The notes: a model not told the origin generated them from the sequence alone. A stretch of 64,000 bases of DNA from Pacificispira sp002696645 (GCF_048892425.1 NZ_JBLZHU010000002.1:496001-560000), one strand, 5' to 3'. Positions 27,263-37,817 are shown, counted from the first letter of the stretch. Program-made: numbers and translations.

Positions 27263-28566
27263 CCAGTTCTGTTCTGGACCAACCAATCGCCTGCACCACG
27301 GCACCCGCACTTCGGCAGGATTCAGAAAAGCCTGTGATCCGGGAGCGGGGTCAGCGGGAAGTCTTCTGTGGACTGACCGGAATTGTCTGGCTGCATCGTA
27401 AAATCCAGGACGCTTTCTTTCTGGTGGTTGGGTCGCGAACCTGTGCGCATCTGATCCAATCAGCCGCCGGCGTGATGATCTTTGCGGAACCCCGGTTTGG
27501 TACGGCGATCATTGACGAGCGGGATTTGGCCGGTCTGGCCGATATGAATGAAGAATTGGACCGGGTGGTAACGCGCCTGTTGCAGCGACGCCCGGATATC
27601 AAACTGCTGTTCCTTGTCGGATCCTGTCCTTCAGAAGTGATCAAGCTGGACCTGTCCCGCGCGGCGCAACGGTTGTCGCGCCAATATATGCCAGATGTCC
27701 GAATCCTGAATTATTCTGGCAGTGGGATCGAAACCACGTTCACTCAGGGGGAAGACGCCTGTCTGGCCTCTCTGGTTCCGGAATTGCCGATGGAAGACGC
27801 CGATGCGCCCGCCTCGTTGATGATCGTGGGGTCGTTGGCGGATGTGGTGGAAGATCAATTCCGTCGTTTGTTCGAAGAATTGGGGATTGGTCCTGTTTAT
27901 TTTCTGCCGCCGCGCAACAGCCGCTCTCTGCCGCCGGTTGGCCCCAATACCCGATATCTTCTGGCCCAGCCCTTTTTGGGCGATACCGGTCGGATATTGG
28001 AAGATCGCGGCGCCAAACGACTTTCAGCGCCATTCCCTTTGGGCGCGGAAGGAACAACGCGGTGGCTGAAAGCTGCGGCACAGGCATTTGCTGTCGATCC
28101 GGAGCATTTCCAGAAAGTTGTCGCACCGGGGCAGGAACGGGCCCGGGTTGCTGTTGACCGCCAGAAGAAAACGCTGGGCGGGAAGAGTGTTTTCTTTTTC
28201 CCGGATTCCCAATTGGAGCCGCCGCTGGCCCGATTCCTAGCCCGTGAATTGGACATGAAACTGATCGAAGTCGGTACCCCCTTCCTGCATCGCCAGCACC
28301 TGGAACAGGAACTTGATCTGTTGCCGGAGGGTGTGCAGTTGAGCGAAGGGCAGGATGTTGAGAAGCAATTGGACCGATGCCGCGACAGCAATCCGGACCT
28401 GATCGTCTGTGGTCTTGGTCTGGCCAACCCGTTAGAGGCGGAAGGCCGCGCTACGAAATGGTCCATCGAACTGGTCTTTACGCCGATCCAGGGCTTTGAG
28501 CAGGCGGGCGATCTGGCAGAACTTTTCGCGCGCCCCCTGGTGCGCCGCACCCGGCTGGAGGTCTGA
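27259..28566 (+). CDS. bchN: BchN, subunit N of dark-operative protochlorophyllide reductase
   Basis: BchN and BchB form the nitrogenase-like catalytic core that reduces ring D of protochlorophyllide without light. The 435-aa protein keeps the three Cys ligands of the inter-subunit [4Fe-4S] cluster: C37 (REVFCGL), C62 (SRTCAHL) and C123 (GSCPSEV). Spacing fits the family. It overlaps bchF by 4 nt and lies 4 nt before bchB. Confidence 0.97.
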   Translation: MTSSVLDQPIACTTAPALRQDSEKPVIRERGQREVFCGLTGIVWLHRKIQDAFFLVVGSRTCAHLIQSAAGVMIFAEPRFGTAIIDERDLAGLADMNEELDRVVTRLLQRRPDIKLLFLVGSCPSEVIKLDLSRAAQRLSRQYMPDVRILNYSGSGIETTFTQGEDACLASLVPELPMEDADAPASLMIVGSLADVVEDQFRRLFEELGIGPVYFLPPRNSRSLPPVGPNTRYLLAQPFLGDTGRILEDRGAKRLSAPFPLGAEGTTRWLKAAAQAFAVDPEHFQKVVAPGQERARVAVDRQKKTLGGKSVFFFPDSQLEPPLARFLARELDMKLIEVGTPFLHRQHLEQELDLLPEGVQLSEGQDVEKQLDRCRDSNPDLIVCGLGLANPLEAEGRATKWSIELVFTPIQGFEQAGDLAELFARPLVRRTRLEV

Positions 28567-28570
28567 CGCG

Positions 28571-30160
28571 ATGCAACTGACCGTCTGGACATATGAAGGC
28601 CCCCCTCATGTTGGGGCAATGCGGATTGCGACTGCAATGCAGGATGTACATTATGTCTTGCACGCGCCGCAGGGGGATACCTATGCGGATCTGTTGTTCA
28701 CGATGATTGAGCGCCGCCAAAAACGCCCGCCGGTCACCTATACGACGTTCCAGGCCCGCGATTTGGGAACGGACACGGCGGAATTGTTCAAATCTGCTAT
28801 GGCCGAAGCCTATGAACGGTTCAAGCCAGCGGCCATGCTGGTTGGGTCTTCCTGCACCGCTGAGTTAATTCAGGACGACCCTGCGGGCCTTGCAAAGGCT
28901 CTGAACCTTCCGATTCCCGTTGTTCCCCTGGAACTGCCGTCCTATCAGCGTAAGGAAAACTGGGGCGCGTCGGAAACCTTTTATCATCTGGTGCGCGGCC
29001 TTGCCGGGGCGAAGGCTCCGGAAGCCGGTTGGCAGCGCCCCGCGCGCCCACAGGGACAGCGCCCACGCTGTAACCTGCTGGGCCCAACGGCATTGGGTTT
29101 CCGTCACCGCGATGACATAACCGAAATCACGCGGCTGCTGACATCATTGGGGGTAGAGGTTGCATGCGTCGCGCCAATGGATGCGACTGCGGCAGATATT
29201 CAGAATTTGGGTGATGCGGATTTCAACGTCGTACTGTATCCGGAAATCGCTGAAACAGCAGCAAAATGGCTGCACCGCACCTTCAAGCAACCCTATACAC
29301 GGACGGTGCCGATTGGCGTTGGCGCAACACGCGATTTCATCGCGGAAGTCGCAGAAATAGCCGATATCGACCCAAGTGAGGTTTTGGCCCAATCCCCGAC
29401 ACGGCTGCCGTGGTATTCCCGGTCTGTGGATTCGAATTACCTGACCGGCAAGCGGGTTTTCATCTTCGGTGATGCGACCCATGCCATTGCTGCTGCTCGT
29501 ATCGCAGATAAGGAATTCGGCTTTAACGTTGTGGGTCTGGGCACCTATAGCCGGGAGCAGGCGCGCGATGTCCGTGATGCCGCGAAACTATACGGTCTGG
29601 AAGCACTTATCAGCGACGATTATCTGGAAGTCGAAGCTGCCATCGAAGCGCTGGAGCCGGAAATGGTTCTGGGGTCCCAGATGGAGCGCCATATTGCCAA
29701 GCGGTTGGGGATTGGCTGTGCGGTGATTTCCGCCCCGGTTCATGTTCAGGATTTCCCGGCGCGTTACTCCCCTCAGATGGGATTTGAAGGCGCGAATGTC
29801 ATTTTTGATAGCTGGGTGCATCCCCTGATGATGGGGCTGGAAGAACATCTGCTGGGCATGTTCCGGGAAGATTTCGAATTTCATGGCGATGCGCAGGCGT
29901 CGCATCTGGGACATGGCGCGGTGAAAGAGCGCCCGGAAACCCAGGACCCGATTTCCCCCTCTCCAGCAGGCGACAGTACGGCGACCCTTACAGAATGGAC
30001 CGCAGACTGGCTGCCGGATGCAGAAGCAGAGTTGAAGAAAATACCCTTTTTCGTGCGGGGCAAGGCACGGAAGAACACAGAGCTTTACGCGCGGGAAAAG
30101 GGCATTTCCCCGATCACTTTAGAGACATTGTATGATGCAAAAGCGCATTTCGGACGGTAA
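28571..30160 (+). CDS. bchB: BchB, subunit B of dark-operative protochlorophyllide reductase
   Basis: BchB is the partner of BchN. The 529-aa protein begins MQLTVWTYEGPPHVGAMRIA and has D36 in HAPQGDTYAD, the unusual aspartate ligand of the shared [4Fe-4S] cluster. The C-terminus ends with the protochlorophyllide-binding domain (VRGKARKNTELYAREKGI). The frame is open from 28496, but the Met at 28571 matches the family start. The last 29 bp overlap bchH. Confidence 0.97.
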   Translation: MQLTVWTYEGPPHVGAMRIATAMQDVHYVLHAPQGDTYADLLFTMIERRQKRPPVTYTTFQARDLGTDTAELFKSAMAEAYERFKPAAMLVGSSCTAELIQDDPAGLAKALNLPIPVVPLELPSYQRKENWGASETFYHLVRGLAGAKAPEAGWQRPARPQGQRPRCNLLGPTALGFRHRDDITEITRLLTSLGVEVACVAPMDATAADIQNLGDADFNVVLYPEIAETAAKWLHRTFKQPYTRTVPIGVGATRDFIAEVAEIADIDPSEVLAQSPTRLPWYSRSVDSNYLTGKRVFIFGDATHAIAAARIADKEFGFNVVGLGTYSREQARDVRDAAKLYGLEALISDDYLEVEAAIEALEPEMVLGSQMERHIAKRLGIGCAVISAPVHVQDFPARYSPQMGFEGANVIFDSWVHPLMMGLEEHLLGMFREDFEFHGDAQASHLGHGAVKERPETQDPISPSPAGDSTATLTEWTADWLPDAEAELKKIPFFVRGKARKNTELYAREKGISPITLETLYDAKAHFGR

Positions 30161-33100
30161 CGCCGTCCCGATCAATGTTGTGATTATCGGCCTCGACAGC
30201 GTGTTGCGCGGGGCGATGGACCGCGCCCGTCCGGTCCTTGAGCAAGAATTGCCCGGCCTTAACCTGAAATTCCATGCCGCCGTTGATTGGGACAAATCCG
30301 AAAAGGCCTTGGCATCCTGCCGGGCGGATATCGTGACGGGTGATATCATTCTGGTGGCGATGCTGTTTGTTGAAAACCAGATCCAGGCCGTTATGCCTGA
30401 TCTGATGGCCCGCCGGGAAAATTGTGATGCGATGATTGCCTGCATGTCTGCGGCAGAAATCGTGAAGCTGACACGCCTGGGCCGGTTCGACATGCAGGCA
30501 AAGCCCTCAGCTGCAATCAATCTGTTGAAAAAGCTGAAAGGGTCCGGTGGCCAGAAAGACCGGAAATGCAATCAGCCGATCCCCTGTAAGTCGCAACAGG
30601 CCTGTCGTGGGTTGTGCAATTCCGGCGAAAACCGGATGGCAATGCTGCGTCGGCTGCCTGCCATTTTGAAATATATTCCAGGTTCCGCCCAGGATGTGCG
30701 GGCCTACTTCATGGTCATGCAATACTGGCTGGCCTGCAGTGATGTGAATCTGGCCAGCCTGGTTCGCTTCCTGATCCAGACCTGCGCGGCGGGGGATCGG
30801 TTACCCTTGCGCAGCATGGTTCAGGCGGCCCCGCCTATCGATTATCCAGACGTTGGTCTGTATCACCCCAGATTGGGCGCGCGCACTGTCACGGAAGTTG
30901 CAGATCTGCCGGAAATGGCCGTGCCCGAAAAAGGCCGCGTCGGTTTGATCCTGTTGCGCTCCTACGTGCTGGCAGGCGATGCCGGCCATTATGACGGCGT
31001 GATTACGGCGCTGGAACGGCGCGGTCTGCGGGCGATCCCTGCTTTTGCCAATGGTCTGGATTCGCGCCCGGCGGTGGAGAAGTTCTTCCAAAAGGATGGC
31101 ACGGCGACGGTGGATGCGATGATCTGCCTGACCGGGTTCTCTCTGGTTGGTGGGCCAGCCTATAATGACTCCGTCGCCGCATCGAAAATGCTGGATGGAT
31201 TAAATGTACCCTGCCTGTCGGGCCATGCGCTGGAATTCCAGACCCTGGATCAGTGGCGTGGGTCGGATCAGGGATTGATGCCATTTGAGGCAACGATCAT
31301 GGTCGCGATCCCTGAACTGGATGGTGTGATCGCGCCCAGTGTCTATGGCGGGCGCCGCGGTGGAGAAGTGGAAGGCGGCAGTTCCATGGTCGCTGATCCG
31401 GTCCAGGTCGATGTCATGGTCCGCCGGGTCGAAAAGATCGTATCCCTGCGCCAGACCGAACGGGCGAAGAAGAAAATCGCGGTTGTTCTGTTCAATTTCC
31501 CCCCAAATTCCGGGGCGACGGGAACCGCAGCCTTCCTGTCTGTATTCGAATCCCTGTTCAACACGCTGACGGAAATGAAGGCCCAGGGATACACAGTGGG
31601 CGATCTGCCTCAGGATGCCGACGCCCTGCGCGCACTGGTTCTCAGCGGGAACAGCGACAGATACGGAACCGATGCCAATGTCCATGCGACGATATCGGTC
31701 GATGATCATGTCCGCAATGACCCCTATCTGAAACAGATCGAAGCCTGTTGGGGGCCCGCGCCGGGTCGGCAATTGACCGATGGTCGGTCCCTTTTCGTGC
31801 TGGGCATGCAGTTCGGCAATGTCCTGGTCGCGGTTCAGCCGGGTTTTGGCTATGAAGGGGATCCGATGCGGATGCTCTTTGAAAAAGACTTCGCCCCGAC
31901 CCATGCCTTTTCCGCCTTCTATCGCTATCTGCGGGAAGAGTTCCAGGCCGATGCGGCGCTGCATTTTGGCACCCATGGTGCCTTGGAATTCATGCCGGGC
32001 AAACAGGCGGGCATGTCGGCAACCTGCTGGCCGGAACGGCTGATCGGGTCCATGCCGAATTTCTATCTGTATGCCGCAAACAACCCGTCAGAAGGGACGA
32101 TTGCCAAGCGTCGGTCTGCTGCGACGTTGATCAGCTATATGACCCCGCCGGTACATAAGGCAGGTCTGTATAAAGGACTGATCGATTTGAAGGCCTCGCT
32201 GGATCGGTGGCGGTCGTCACATCCAGATGACGTCGAATCGCGCATGGGTCTGGCTGAAATCATTCAAAGTCAGGCTGTCGCCCTGGACTTGGCGGAAGAC
32301 AACCCACAGTGGGGCGTTTCCTCCGAACCGGAAATCTTTGAATTACAGACCCGGTTGCGGGAATTGGAAGCGACCCTGATCCCGGATGGTCTGCATATTG
32401 TCGGTCAGGGCATGTCACAAGACGCCCGCATAGATCTGTTGGAATTGATGAGCCAGTCGGCCTATGACCAGGCCCTGCCGCGCAGTGCCATTCAGGCGAT
32501 TGTTGCCGGGGCGGATGCCAAGGCGGCGGCGAAAATGGCCGGATTGTCTGGATCCGCTGAAGAAATGGCGGCTTTGGCAGGCTTGGTTCGGTCAAATGCT
32601 CTGCTGGCAAAAGATCATGAACTGGGTGCCCTGATCCATGCCCTGGACGGCGGCTATGTGCGGCCTGTTCCGGGGGGCGATATCCTGCGCACGCCTGAAA
32701 TCATACCAACCGGGCGGAATCTTCATGGCTTCGACCCCTTCCGCCTGCCCAGTGCCTTTGCGGTTGAAGATGGGGCGCGGCAAGCAACACGCTTGATCGA
32801 ACGCCATGTGGCTGACGGCAATGGCTTCCCGGAATCGGTCGCCATGGTTCTGTGGGGCACCGACAATCTGAAAAGCGAAGGCGGGCCGATTGGTCAGGCC
32901 CTGGCATTGTTTGGGGCTAAACCCCGCTTTGACAGTTTCGGGCGTTTGGTTGGGGCCTCTTTGATCCCGCTGGAAGAGCTTGGGCGTCCCCGGATTGATG
33001 TTGTTATGACCCTGTCTGGCATCTTCCGGGATCTGTTGCCCTTGCAGACCAAGTTGTTGGCGCAAGCAGCACTTATGGCATCCAAGGCGGATGAACCGCT

Positions 33101-33908
33101 GGATATGAATTTCGTGCGCAAGCATTCGCTGGCCTATCAGGTGGAAAAGGGCTGCGACATGGACACGGCAGCCCTGCGCGTGTTCAGCAATTCCGATGGC
33201 AATTATGGCTCCAACGTCAATGGTCTGGTCGGCAGCGGCCAATGGCAGGACGAAGGCGAACTGGGCGCCATGTTCACGGAACATAAAAGCTTCGCCTATG
33301 GCGTGAATGGCAGCCCGCAGCCGCAAAAGGCATTGATGAATACGATGCTGGCCGGTGTGCAACTGGCCTATCAAAATCTGGAATCGGTGGAAGTGGGTGT
33401 GACCACCATCGATCATTACTTTGATACGCTGGGCGGCATTACCAGGGCCGCAAAAACCGCCTCCGGCGGCGTGGGCATTCCCGTCTATATCGGGGATCAG
33501 ACCAGCAATGACGGCAAAATCCGTACATTGACGGAACAGGTTTCCCTGGAAGCGCGCACCCGCATGCTGAACCCGACCTGGTATGAAGGCATGCTGAAGC
33601 ATGGCTATGAAGGCGTGCGCGAGATTGAAGCCTGCGTCACCAACACACTGGGCTGGTCGGCGACGACCGGTCAAGTCACCCCCTGGGTCTTTAAACAGAT
33701 CACAGAAACATACGTCCTGGATCCAGACATGCGTCGCCGGATGGCGGAGCTTAATCCAAAGGCATCGGCGCGCGTCGCCAACCGTCTGCTGGAAGCGCAT
33801 GAGCGCAATTACTGGACACCAGATCCCGAAACGCTCGCTGCCCTTCAGGCAGCGGGAGACGAGTTGGAAGACCGGCTCGAAGGCATTAACGCGGAGGCAG
33901 CGGCATGA
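30132..33908 (+). CDS. bchH: BchH, magnesium chelatase subunit H
   Basis: BchH is the large porphyrin-binding subunit of Mg-chelatase, which commits protoporphyrin IX to bacteriochlorophyll with BchI and BchD (not in this window). The 1258-aa length is typical. Landmarks include HFGTHGALEFMPGKQAG, GVNGSPQPQKALMNTMLAG and TLGGITRAAKTASGG. Two tandem ATG codons (30132 and 30135) lie inside the end of bchB, so translation is coupled. It overlaps bchL as ATGA. Confidence 0.97.
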   Translation: MMQKRISDGNAVPINVVIIGLDSVLRGAMDRARPVLEQELPGLNLKFHAAVDWDKSEKALASCRADIVTGDIILVAMLFVENQIQAVMPDLMARRENCDAMIACMSAAEIVKLTRLGRFDMQAKPSAAINLLKKLKGSGGQKDRKCNQPIPCKSQQACRGLCNSGENRMAMLRRLPAILKYIPGSAQDVRAYFMVMQYWLACSDVNLASLVRFLIQTCAAGDRLPLRSMVQAAPPIDYPDVGLYHPRLGARTVTEVADLPEMAVPEKGRVGLILLRSYVLAGDAGHYDGVITALERRGLRAIPAFANGLDSRPAVEKFFQKDGTATVDAMICLTGFSLVGGPAYNDSVAASKMLDGLNVPCLSGHALEFQTLDQWRGSDQGLMPFEATIMVAIPELDGVIAPSVYGGRRGGEVEGGSSMVADPVQVDVMVRRVEKIVSLRQTERAKKKIAVVLFNFPPNSGATGTAAFLSVFESLFNTLTEMKAQGYTVGDLPQDADALRALVLSGNSDRYGTDANVHATISVDDHVRNDPYLKQIEACWGPAPGRQLTDGRSLFVLGMQFGNVLVAVQPGFGYEGDPMRMLFEKDFAPTHAFSAFYRYLREEFQADAALHFGTHGALEFMPGKQAGMSATCWPERLIGSMPNFYLYAANNPSEGTIAKRRSAATLISYMTPPVHKAGLYKGLIDLKASLDRWRSSHPDDVESRMGLAEIIQSQAVALDLAEDNPQWGVSSEPEIFELQTRLRELEATLIPDGLHIVGQGMSQDARIDLLELMSQSAYDQALPRSAIQAIVAGADAKAAAKMAGLSGSAEEMAALAGLVRSNALLAKDHELGALIHALDGGYVRPVPGGDILRTPEIIPTGRNLHGFDPFRLPSAFAVEDGARQATRLIERHVADGNGFPESVAMVLWGTDNLKSEGGPIGQALALFGAKPRFDSFGRLVGASLIPLEELGRPRIDVVMTLSGIFRDLLPLQTKLLAQAALMASKADEPLDMNFVRKHSLAYQVEKGCDMDTAALRVFSNSDGNYGSNVNGLVGSGQWQDEGELGAMFTEHKSFAYGVNGSPQPQKALMNTMLAGVQLAYQNLESVEVGVTTIDHYFDTLGGITRAAKTASGGVGIPVYIGDQTSNDGKIRTLTEQVSLEARTRMLNPTWYEGMLKHGYEGVREIEACVTNTLGWSATTGQVTPWVFKQITETYVLDPDMRRRMAELNPKASARVANRLLEAHERNYWTPDPETLAALQAAGDELEDRLEGINAEAAA

Positions 33909-34852
33909 GTTTTGTACTCGACACAATGAAGCGCGACGGATCGACCCTAGCGAAATCGACGGTGGCCAAGCCTCAAGGATTGCGCCGTGGCATGGATGGC
34001 GATGGCAGCGTTCAGGTGCATCTGGACCCGGCCATGCAGATTGACACGGCCAAGGTCTTTTCCGTCTATGGCAAGGGGGGGATTGGGAAATCAACGACAT
34101 CTTCCAACCTGTCGGTTGCTTTTTCAAAGCTGGGCCTGCGGGTGCTGCAGATCGGCTGTGATCCCAAGCATGACTCCACCTTCACCCTGACCAAAAAACT
34201 GCAACCCACCGTGATTGATGCGCTGGAGCAGGTTGATTTCCATGCCGAAGAGCTGCGCATCGAAGATTTCGTTTTCGAAGGCTATAACGGTGTGATGTGT
34301 GTGGAGGCCGGTGGCCCGCCCGCTGGCACCGGCTGTGGCGGCTATGTCGTCGGCCAGACCGTAAAACTGCTGAAGGAACATCATCTGCTGGAAGATACCG
34401 ATGTGGTGATCTTCGATGTGTTGGGTGATGTGGTTTGCGGCGGATTTGCCGCGCCGCTGCAGCATGCCGAACGCGCGGTGATCGTGACTGCGAATGACTT
34501 TGACTCGATCTTTGCGATGAACCGCATTGTCCAGGCGATCAATGCCAAGGCCAAGAATTATGATGTTCGCGTCGGCGGCGTCATCGCCAATCGCAGCGAT
34601 GCCACCGATGAGATAGACCGCTTCAACGCGGCCGTGGGCCTGAAGACCCTGGCCCATTTCCCACAATTGGATGTCATTCGTCGCAGCCGATTGAAGAAAA
34701 GTGTGCTGTTTGAAATGGAACCATCGCCGGAACTTGAGGCGGTTCAGAACGAGTATATGAAGCTGGCTGCTACTTTGTATGCCGGGGTGGAACCGCTGGA
34801 TGCGATCCCGATGAAGGACCGCGATATTTTTGACTTTCTGGGCTTTGATTGA
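33905..34852 (+). CDS. bchL: BchL, ATP-dependent iron protein of protochlorophyllide reductase
   Basis: BchL is the NifH-like dimer that feeds electrons to BchNB with ATP hydrolysis. The 315-aa protein has the P-loop YGKGGIGKSTTSS, the switch regions, and two Cys that bind the bridging [4Fe-4S] cluster (AGTGCGGYV and DVVCGGFA). A 45-residue N-terminal extension before the P-loop is usual for purple bacteria. Confidence 0.97.
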   Translation: MSFVLDTMKRDGSTLAKSTVAKPQGLRRGMDGDGSVQVHLDPAMQIDTAKVFSVYGKGGIGKSTTSSNLSVAFSKLGLRVLQIGCDPKHDSTFTLTKKLQPTVIDALEQVDFHAEELRIEDFVFEGYNGVMCVEAGGPPAGTGCGGYVVGQTVKLLKEHHLLEDTDVVIFDVLGDVVCGGFAAPLQHAERAVIVTANDFDSIFAMNRIVQAINAKAKNYDVRVGGVIANRSDATDEIDRFNAAVGLKTLAHFPQLDVIRRSRLKKSVLFEMEPSPELEAVQNEYMKLAATLYAGVEPLDAIPMKDRDIFDFLGFD

Positions 34853-34866
34853 GAAAGGCCGGACCA

Positions 34867-35565
34867 ATGGAAACCGGAACCTATATTGCACGCCGGGGTC
34901 AGTTAGAGACCTATTTTGATCGCACTGCGGTTGAAGCCTGGGCGAAGCTGACCACCGATGCCCCGGTCAGCAAGATCCGCGCGACCGTTCGGGCTGGTCG
35001 GGATCAGATTCGCAATGCCCTGCTGTCCTGGTTGCCACAAGATTTGACTGGTGTGACAATCCTGGATGCAGGCTGTGGCACCGGTGCTCTGTCGATAGAG
35101 GCGGCCAGACGGGGCGCGGATGTGACGGCAATTGATCTGTCCCCGACCCTGGTGGAATTGGCGCGGGAGCGCGCACCGACGGATCTGGCGGGCACCGTGG
35201 CCTGGTTGTCTGGCGATATGCTGTCCCCTGATCTGGGGTCATTTGATCATGTCGTCGGGATGGACAGTATGATCCATTATAAGGCCGCAGATATGGCAGC
35301 GATGCTGGCTGGTTTGGCCAAGCGCACACGCAAGTCGATCCTGTTCACCCATGCGCCGCGCACCCCGATGCTGACAGTGATGCATGCGGTCGGGCGGATG
35401 TTTCCGCAAGGCAACCGCGCACCCTTCATTGAGCCGATCAGCAACACCAAAATCCGTCAGTTATTCCTGGCCCGTCCTGAAATTCAGGGATGGAGCACTG
35501 GGCGTGATTTGCGGGTTACGACCGGATTTTACATGTCCCACGCACAGGAGCTTGTGGTGCGATGA
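34867..35565 (+). CDS. bchM: BchM, Mg-protoporphyrin IX methyltransferase
   Basis: BchM methylates the C13 propionate of Mg-protoporphyrin with SAM. The 232-aa protein has the N-terminal YFDRTAVEAWAKLT block, the SAM motif VTILDAGCGTGALSIEAARRGADVT (split here by type), DMLSPDLGSFDHVVGMDSMIHY and the late RTGFYMSHAQ-like end TTGFYMSHAQ. It sits between bchL and lhaA; its stop overlaps the lhaA ATG. Confidence 0.94.
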   Translation: METGTYIARRGQLETYFDRTAVEAWAKLTTDAPVSKIRATVRAGRDQIRNALLSWLPQDLTGVTILDAGCGTGALSIEAARRGADVTAIDLSPTLVELARERAPTDLAGTVAWLSGDMLSPDLGSFDHVVGMDSMIHYKAADMAAMLAGLAKRTRKSILFTHAPRTPMLTVMHAVGRMFPQGNRAPFIEPISNTKIRQLFLARPEIQGWSTGRDLRVTTGFYMSHAQELVVR

Positions 35566-37001
35566 AACGCAGCCGGGTCAAAAAGATTCAGCGGTTCTGG
35601 TCTCAGTTAGGACCAAAATATCTGCCTTTCGCGGATGCCGCCTCAACGGAACTACCACTGGGTCGCCTGTTGCGCTTATCCCTGTTTCAGATCAGCGTTG
35701 GATTGGCAGCCGTGCTGCTGACCGGGACATTGAACCGCGTAATGATCGTTGAATTAAATGTGCCGGCCTGGGTTGTGGCGGTGATGGTCTCCCTGCCCCT
35801 ATTGGTGGCCCCGTTCCGGGCTTTGATCGGGTTTAAGTCCGATACCTATAAATCCTATCTGGGCGTTCGGCGCCTGCCTTATATCTGGTACGGGTCGCTG
35901 TTGCAGTTTGGCGGCTTGGCGATCATGCCCTTCGCACTGTTGGTTCTGTCGGGTGATGTGCGCGGCGGGCCGCAGGAGCTTGGCGTCGTTGGCGCAGCCC
36001 TGGCCTTCCTGATGGTTGGCCTGGGCATGCATACGACCCAGACTGCCGGTCTGGCGCTGGCGACAGACATTTCCCCGGAAGACAAGCGCCCCCGCGTCGT
36101 GGCGCTGCTATATGTCATGCTGTTGGTCGGCATGGTCGGGGCGTCTCTGGTCTATGGCTTTCTGTTGCAGAATTATAATCCAAAACTGCTGATCCAACTG
36201 GTTCAGGGCGCAGCGGCGGTGACCGTCGTCTTAAACCTGATCGCGGTCTGGAAACAGGAAACCCGCGACCCGGCACAAACCGCCCCTGATCTGGAACGCC
36301 CCAGTTTTAAGGAAAGCTGGAACGAATTTCTGGCGGCGGGTCGGGTGAAGCGTCTGTTGATTGCGGTTGGTTTGGGAACCGCCGCCTTTAGTATGCAAGA
36401 TATTCTGTTAGAGCCCTATGGCGGGGAAATCCTGGGCCTCAGCGTCAGTGCAACCACCTTGTTGACGGCATTGCTGGCGGGGGGGACCCTGTTGGGTCTG
36501 GCTTATTCGGCACGCAAATTGGGCCAGGGCGGTGACGTGCATCGGCTGGCTGGGTTCGGTGCGGTAATAGGTGTTTTTGCCTTTTCCGCTGTAATTTTCT
36601 CTGCACCGTTTCATTCGCCGACTTTGTTCCGCATCGGCACGTTTATGATTGGTGTGGGCGGCGGGCTGTTTGTCACGGGAACATTAACGGCAGCGATGGC
36701 CCTTGCACGGGATGGCTACAGCGGTCTGGCGCTGGGGGCTTGGGGCGCGGTGACCGCGACCGCAACCGGTGTCGCCGCCTTCCTGGGCGGGGCATTGCGG
36801 GACTTTGTCGGCACATTGTCTGCCAAGGGTGCTTTGGGTGTGGCCCTGACCGATCCGTCGGTGGGGTATTCGGTCGTCTATCATTTAGAAATTTTGCTGT
36901 TGTTTGCCACGCTGGCGGCGATCGGGCCGTTGGTCAATTACCGGTCTGAAAAGTCCGTACCTGTTGGAACAAAATTTGGCCTGGTTCAATTTCCGGGCTA
37001 G
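35562..37001 (+). CDS. lhaA: LhaA, PucC-like light-harvesting 1 assembly protein
   Basis: LhaA is a PucC-family membrane protein needed for LH1 assembly and perhaps pigment delivery. The 479-aa protein has about 12 hydrophobic segments, with LNRVMIVELNVPAWVVAVMV, FKSDTYKSYLGVRRLPYIWYG and ATDISPEDKRPRVVALLYVM conserved. It is always next to puhA in purple bacteria, as here. A second member of the family lies between bchG and bchP. Confidence 0.93.
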   Translation: MKRSRVKKIQRFWSQLGPKYLPFADAASTELPLGRLLRLSLFQISVGLAAVLLTGTLNRVMIVELNVPAWVVAVMVSLPLLVAPFRALIGFKSDTYKSYLGVRRLPYIWYGSLLQFGGLAIMPFALLVLSGDVRGGPQELGVVGAALAFLMVGLGMHTTQTAGLALATDISPEDKRPRVVALLYVMLLVGMVGASLVYGFLLQNYNPKLLIQLVQGAAAVTVVLNLIAVWKQETRDPAQTAPDLERPSFKESWNEFLAAGRVKRLLIAVGLGTAAFSMQDILLEPYGGEILGLSVSATTLLTALLAGGTLLGLAYSARKLGQGGDVHRLAGFGAVIGVFAFSAVIFSAPFHSPTLFRIGTFMIGVGGGLFVTGTLTAAMALARDGYSGLALGAWGAVTATATGVAAFLGGALRDFVGTLSAKGALGVALTDPSVGYSVVYHLEILLLFATLAAIGPLVNYRSEKSVPVGTKFGLVQFPG

Positions 37002-37040
37002 CCGAGAGCGGCTTAGACCATAAAGAAAGGGAGGTTTCCC

Positions 37041-37817
37041 ATGGAAGTCGGAGCGATAACAGGATACATTGATGCAGCGCAGATCGTGCTGTATGTATTC
37101 TGGGTATTCTTTGCATTTTTGGTTCTCCATCTGCATCAGGAAAGCAAGCGGGAAGGGTATCCGCTGCAGAATGATCTGACGGAGCGCAATCCCCGCGCGT
37201 CCAGTCGGGGTTATCCCGATGTACCATCCCCCAAGACCTTCCGCATGGCGGATGGGTCTACGGTGATGGCCCCCAATGGCCTGTCTGATGATCGCCCGAT
37301 AGCAGCCAAGCCGTCGGCCGGTCATCCTGGTGCACCCCTGGTTCCCACCGGCAATCCGATGGTCGACGGGGTTGGTCCCGCTGCCTATGCGCAGCGTCAG
37401 GATATTCCAGACGCCGCGATCGACGGGTCTCCAAAACTGAAGCCGATGCGGATCGCGGGCAGCTTCCATGTGGATGAAGATGATCCTGATCCCCGTGGCA
37501 TGGATGTTGTCGGGGCCGATGGCGTTGTTGGTGGCACGGTTGCCGATATCTGGGTCGATACCGGCGAATACATCATTCGCTATCTGGAAGTCGATGTCCC
37601 AGGTGCGGGCATGCGTCTGTTGCCGATGACCCTGTCGCGGGTCGATGCCAAGCGCCGGCAGATCAAGGTCAAATCGATCCTGGGTGGACATTTCGTTCAG
37701 GTTCCCGCGACTAAGAATCCAGATGTGGTGACACGCCTGGAAGAAGATAAGATCTGTGGCTTCTATGGCGGCGGCACCCTGTATGCAACGCCGTCCCGGT
37801 CGGAGCCGTTGCTATGA
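37041..37817 (+). CDS. puhA: PuhA, photosynthetic reaction centre subunit H
   Basis: The H subunit caps the reaction centre on the cytoplasmic side and guides protons to QB. The 258-aa protein has one N-terminal membrane helix (about residues 12-32) and a PRC-barrel domain (about 135-235, DVVGADGVVGGTVADIWVD). AGGGAGG lies just before the ATG. It overlaps puhB as ATGA. The presence of PuhA points to a standard purple-bacterial type II reaction centre; pufLM are outside this window. Confidence 0.96.
   Translation: MEVGAITGYIDAAQIVLYVFWVFFAFLVLHLHQESKREGYPLQNDLTERNPRASSRGYPDVPSPKTFRMADGSTVMAPNGLSDDRPIAAKPSAGHPGAPLVPTGNPMVDGVGPAAYAQRQDIPDAAIDGSPKLKPMRIAGSFHVDEDDPDPRGMDVVGADGVVGGTVADIWVDTGEYIIRYLEVDVPGAGMRLLPMTLSRVDAKRRQIKVKSILGGHFVQVPATKNPDVVTRLEEDKICGFYGGGTLYATPSRSEPLL

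Noticed and set aside
32592..34127. 511-aa open frame on the minus strand across the end of bchH and the start of bchL
   Set aside because: It lies antisense to two clear genes, has no domain and reflects the codon bias of the coding strand.
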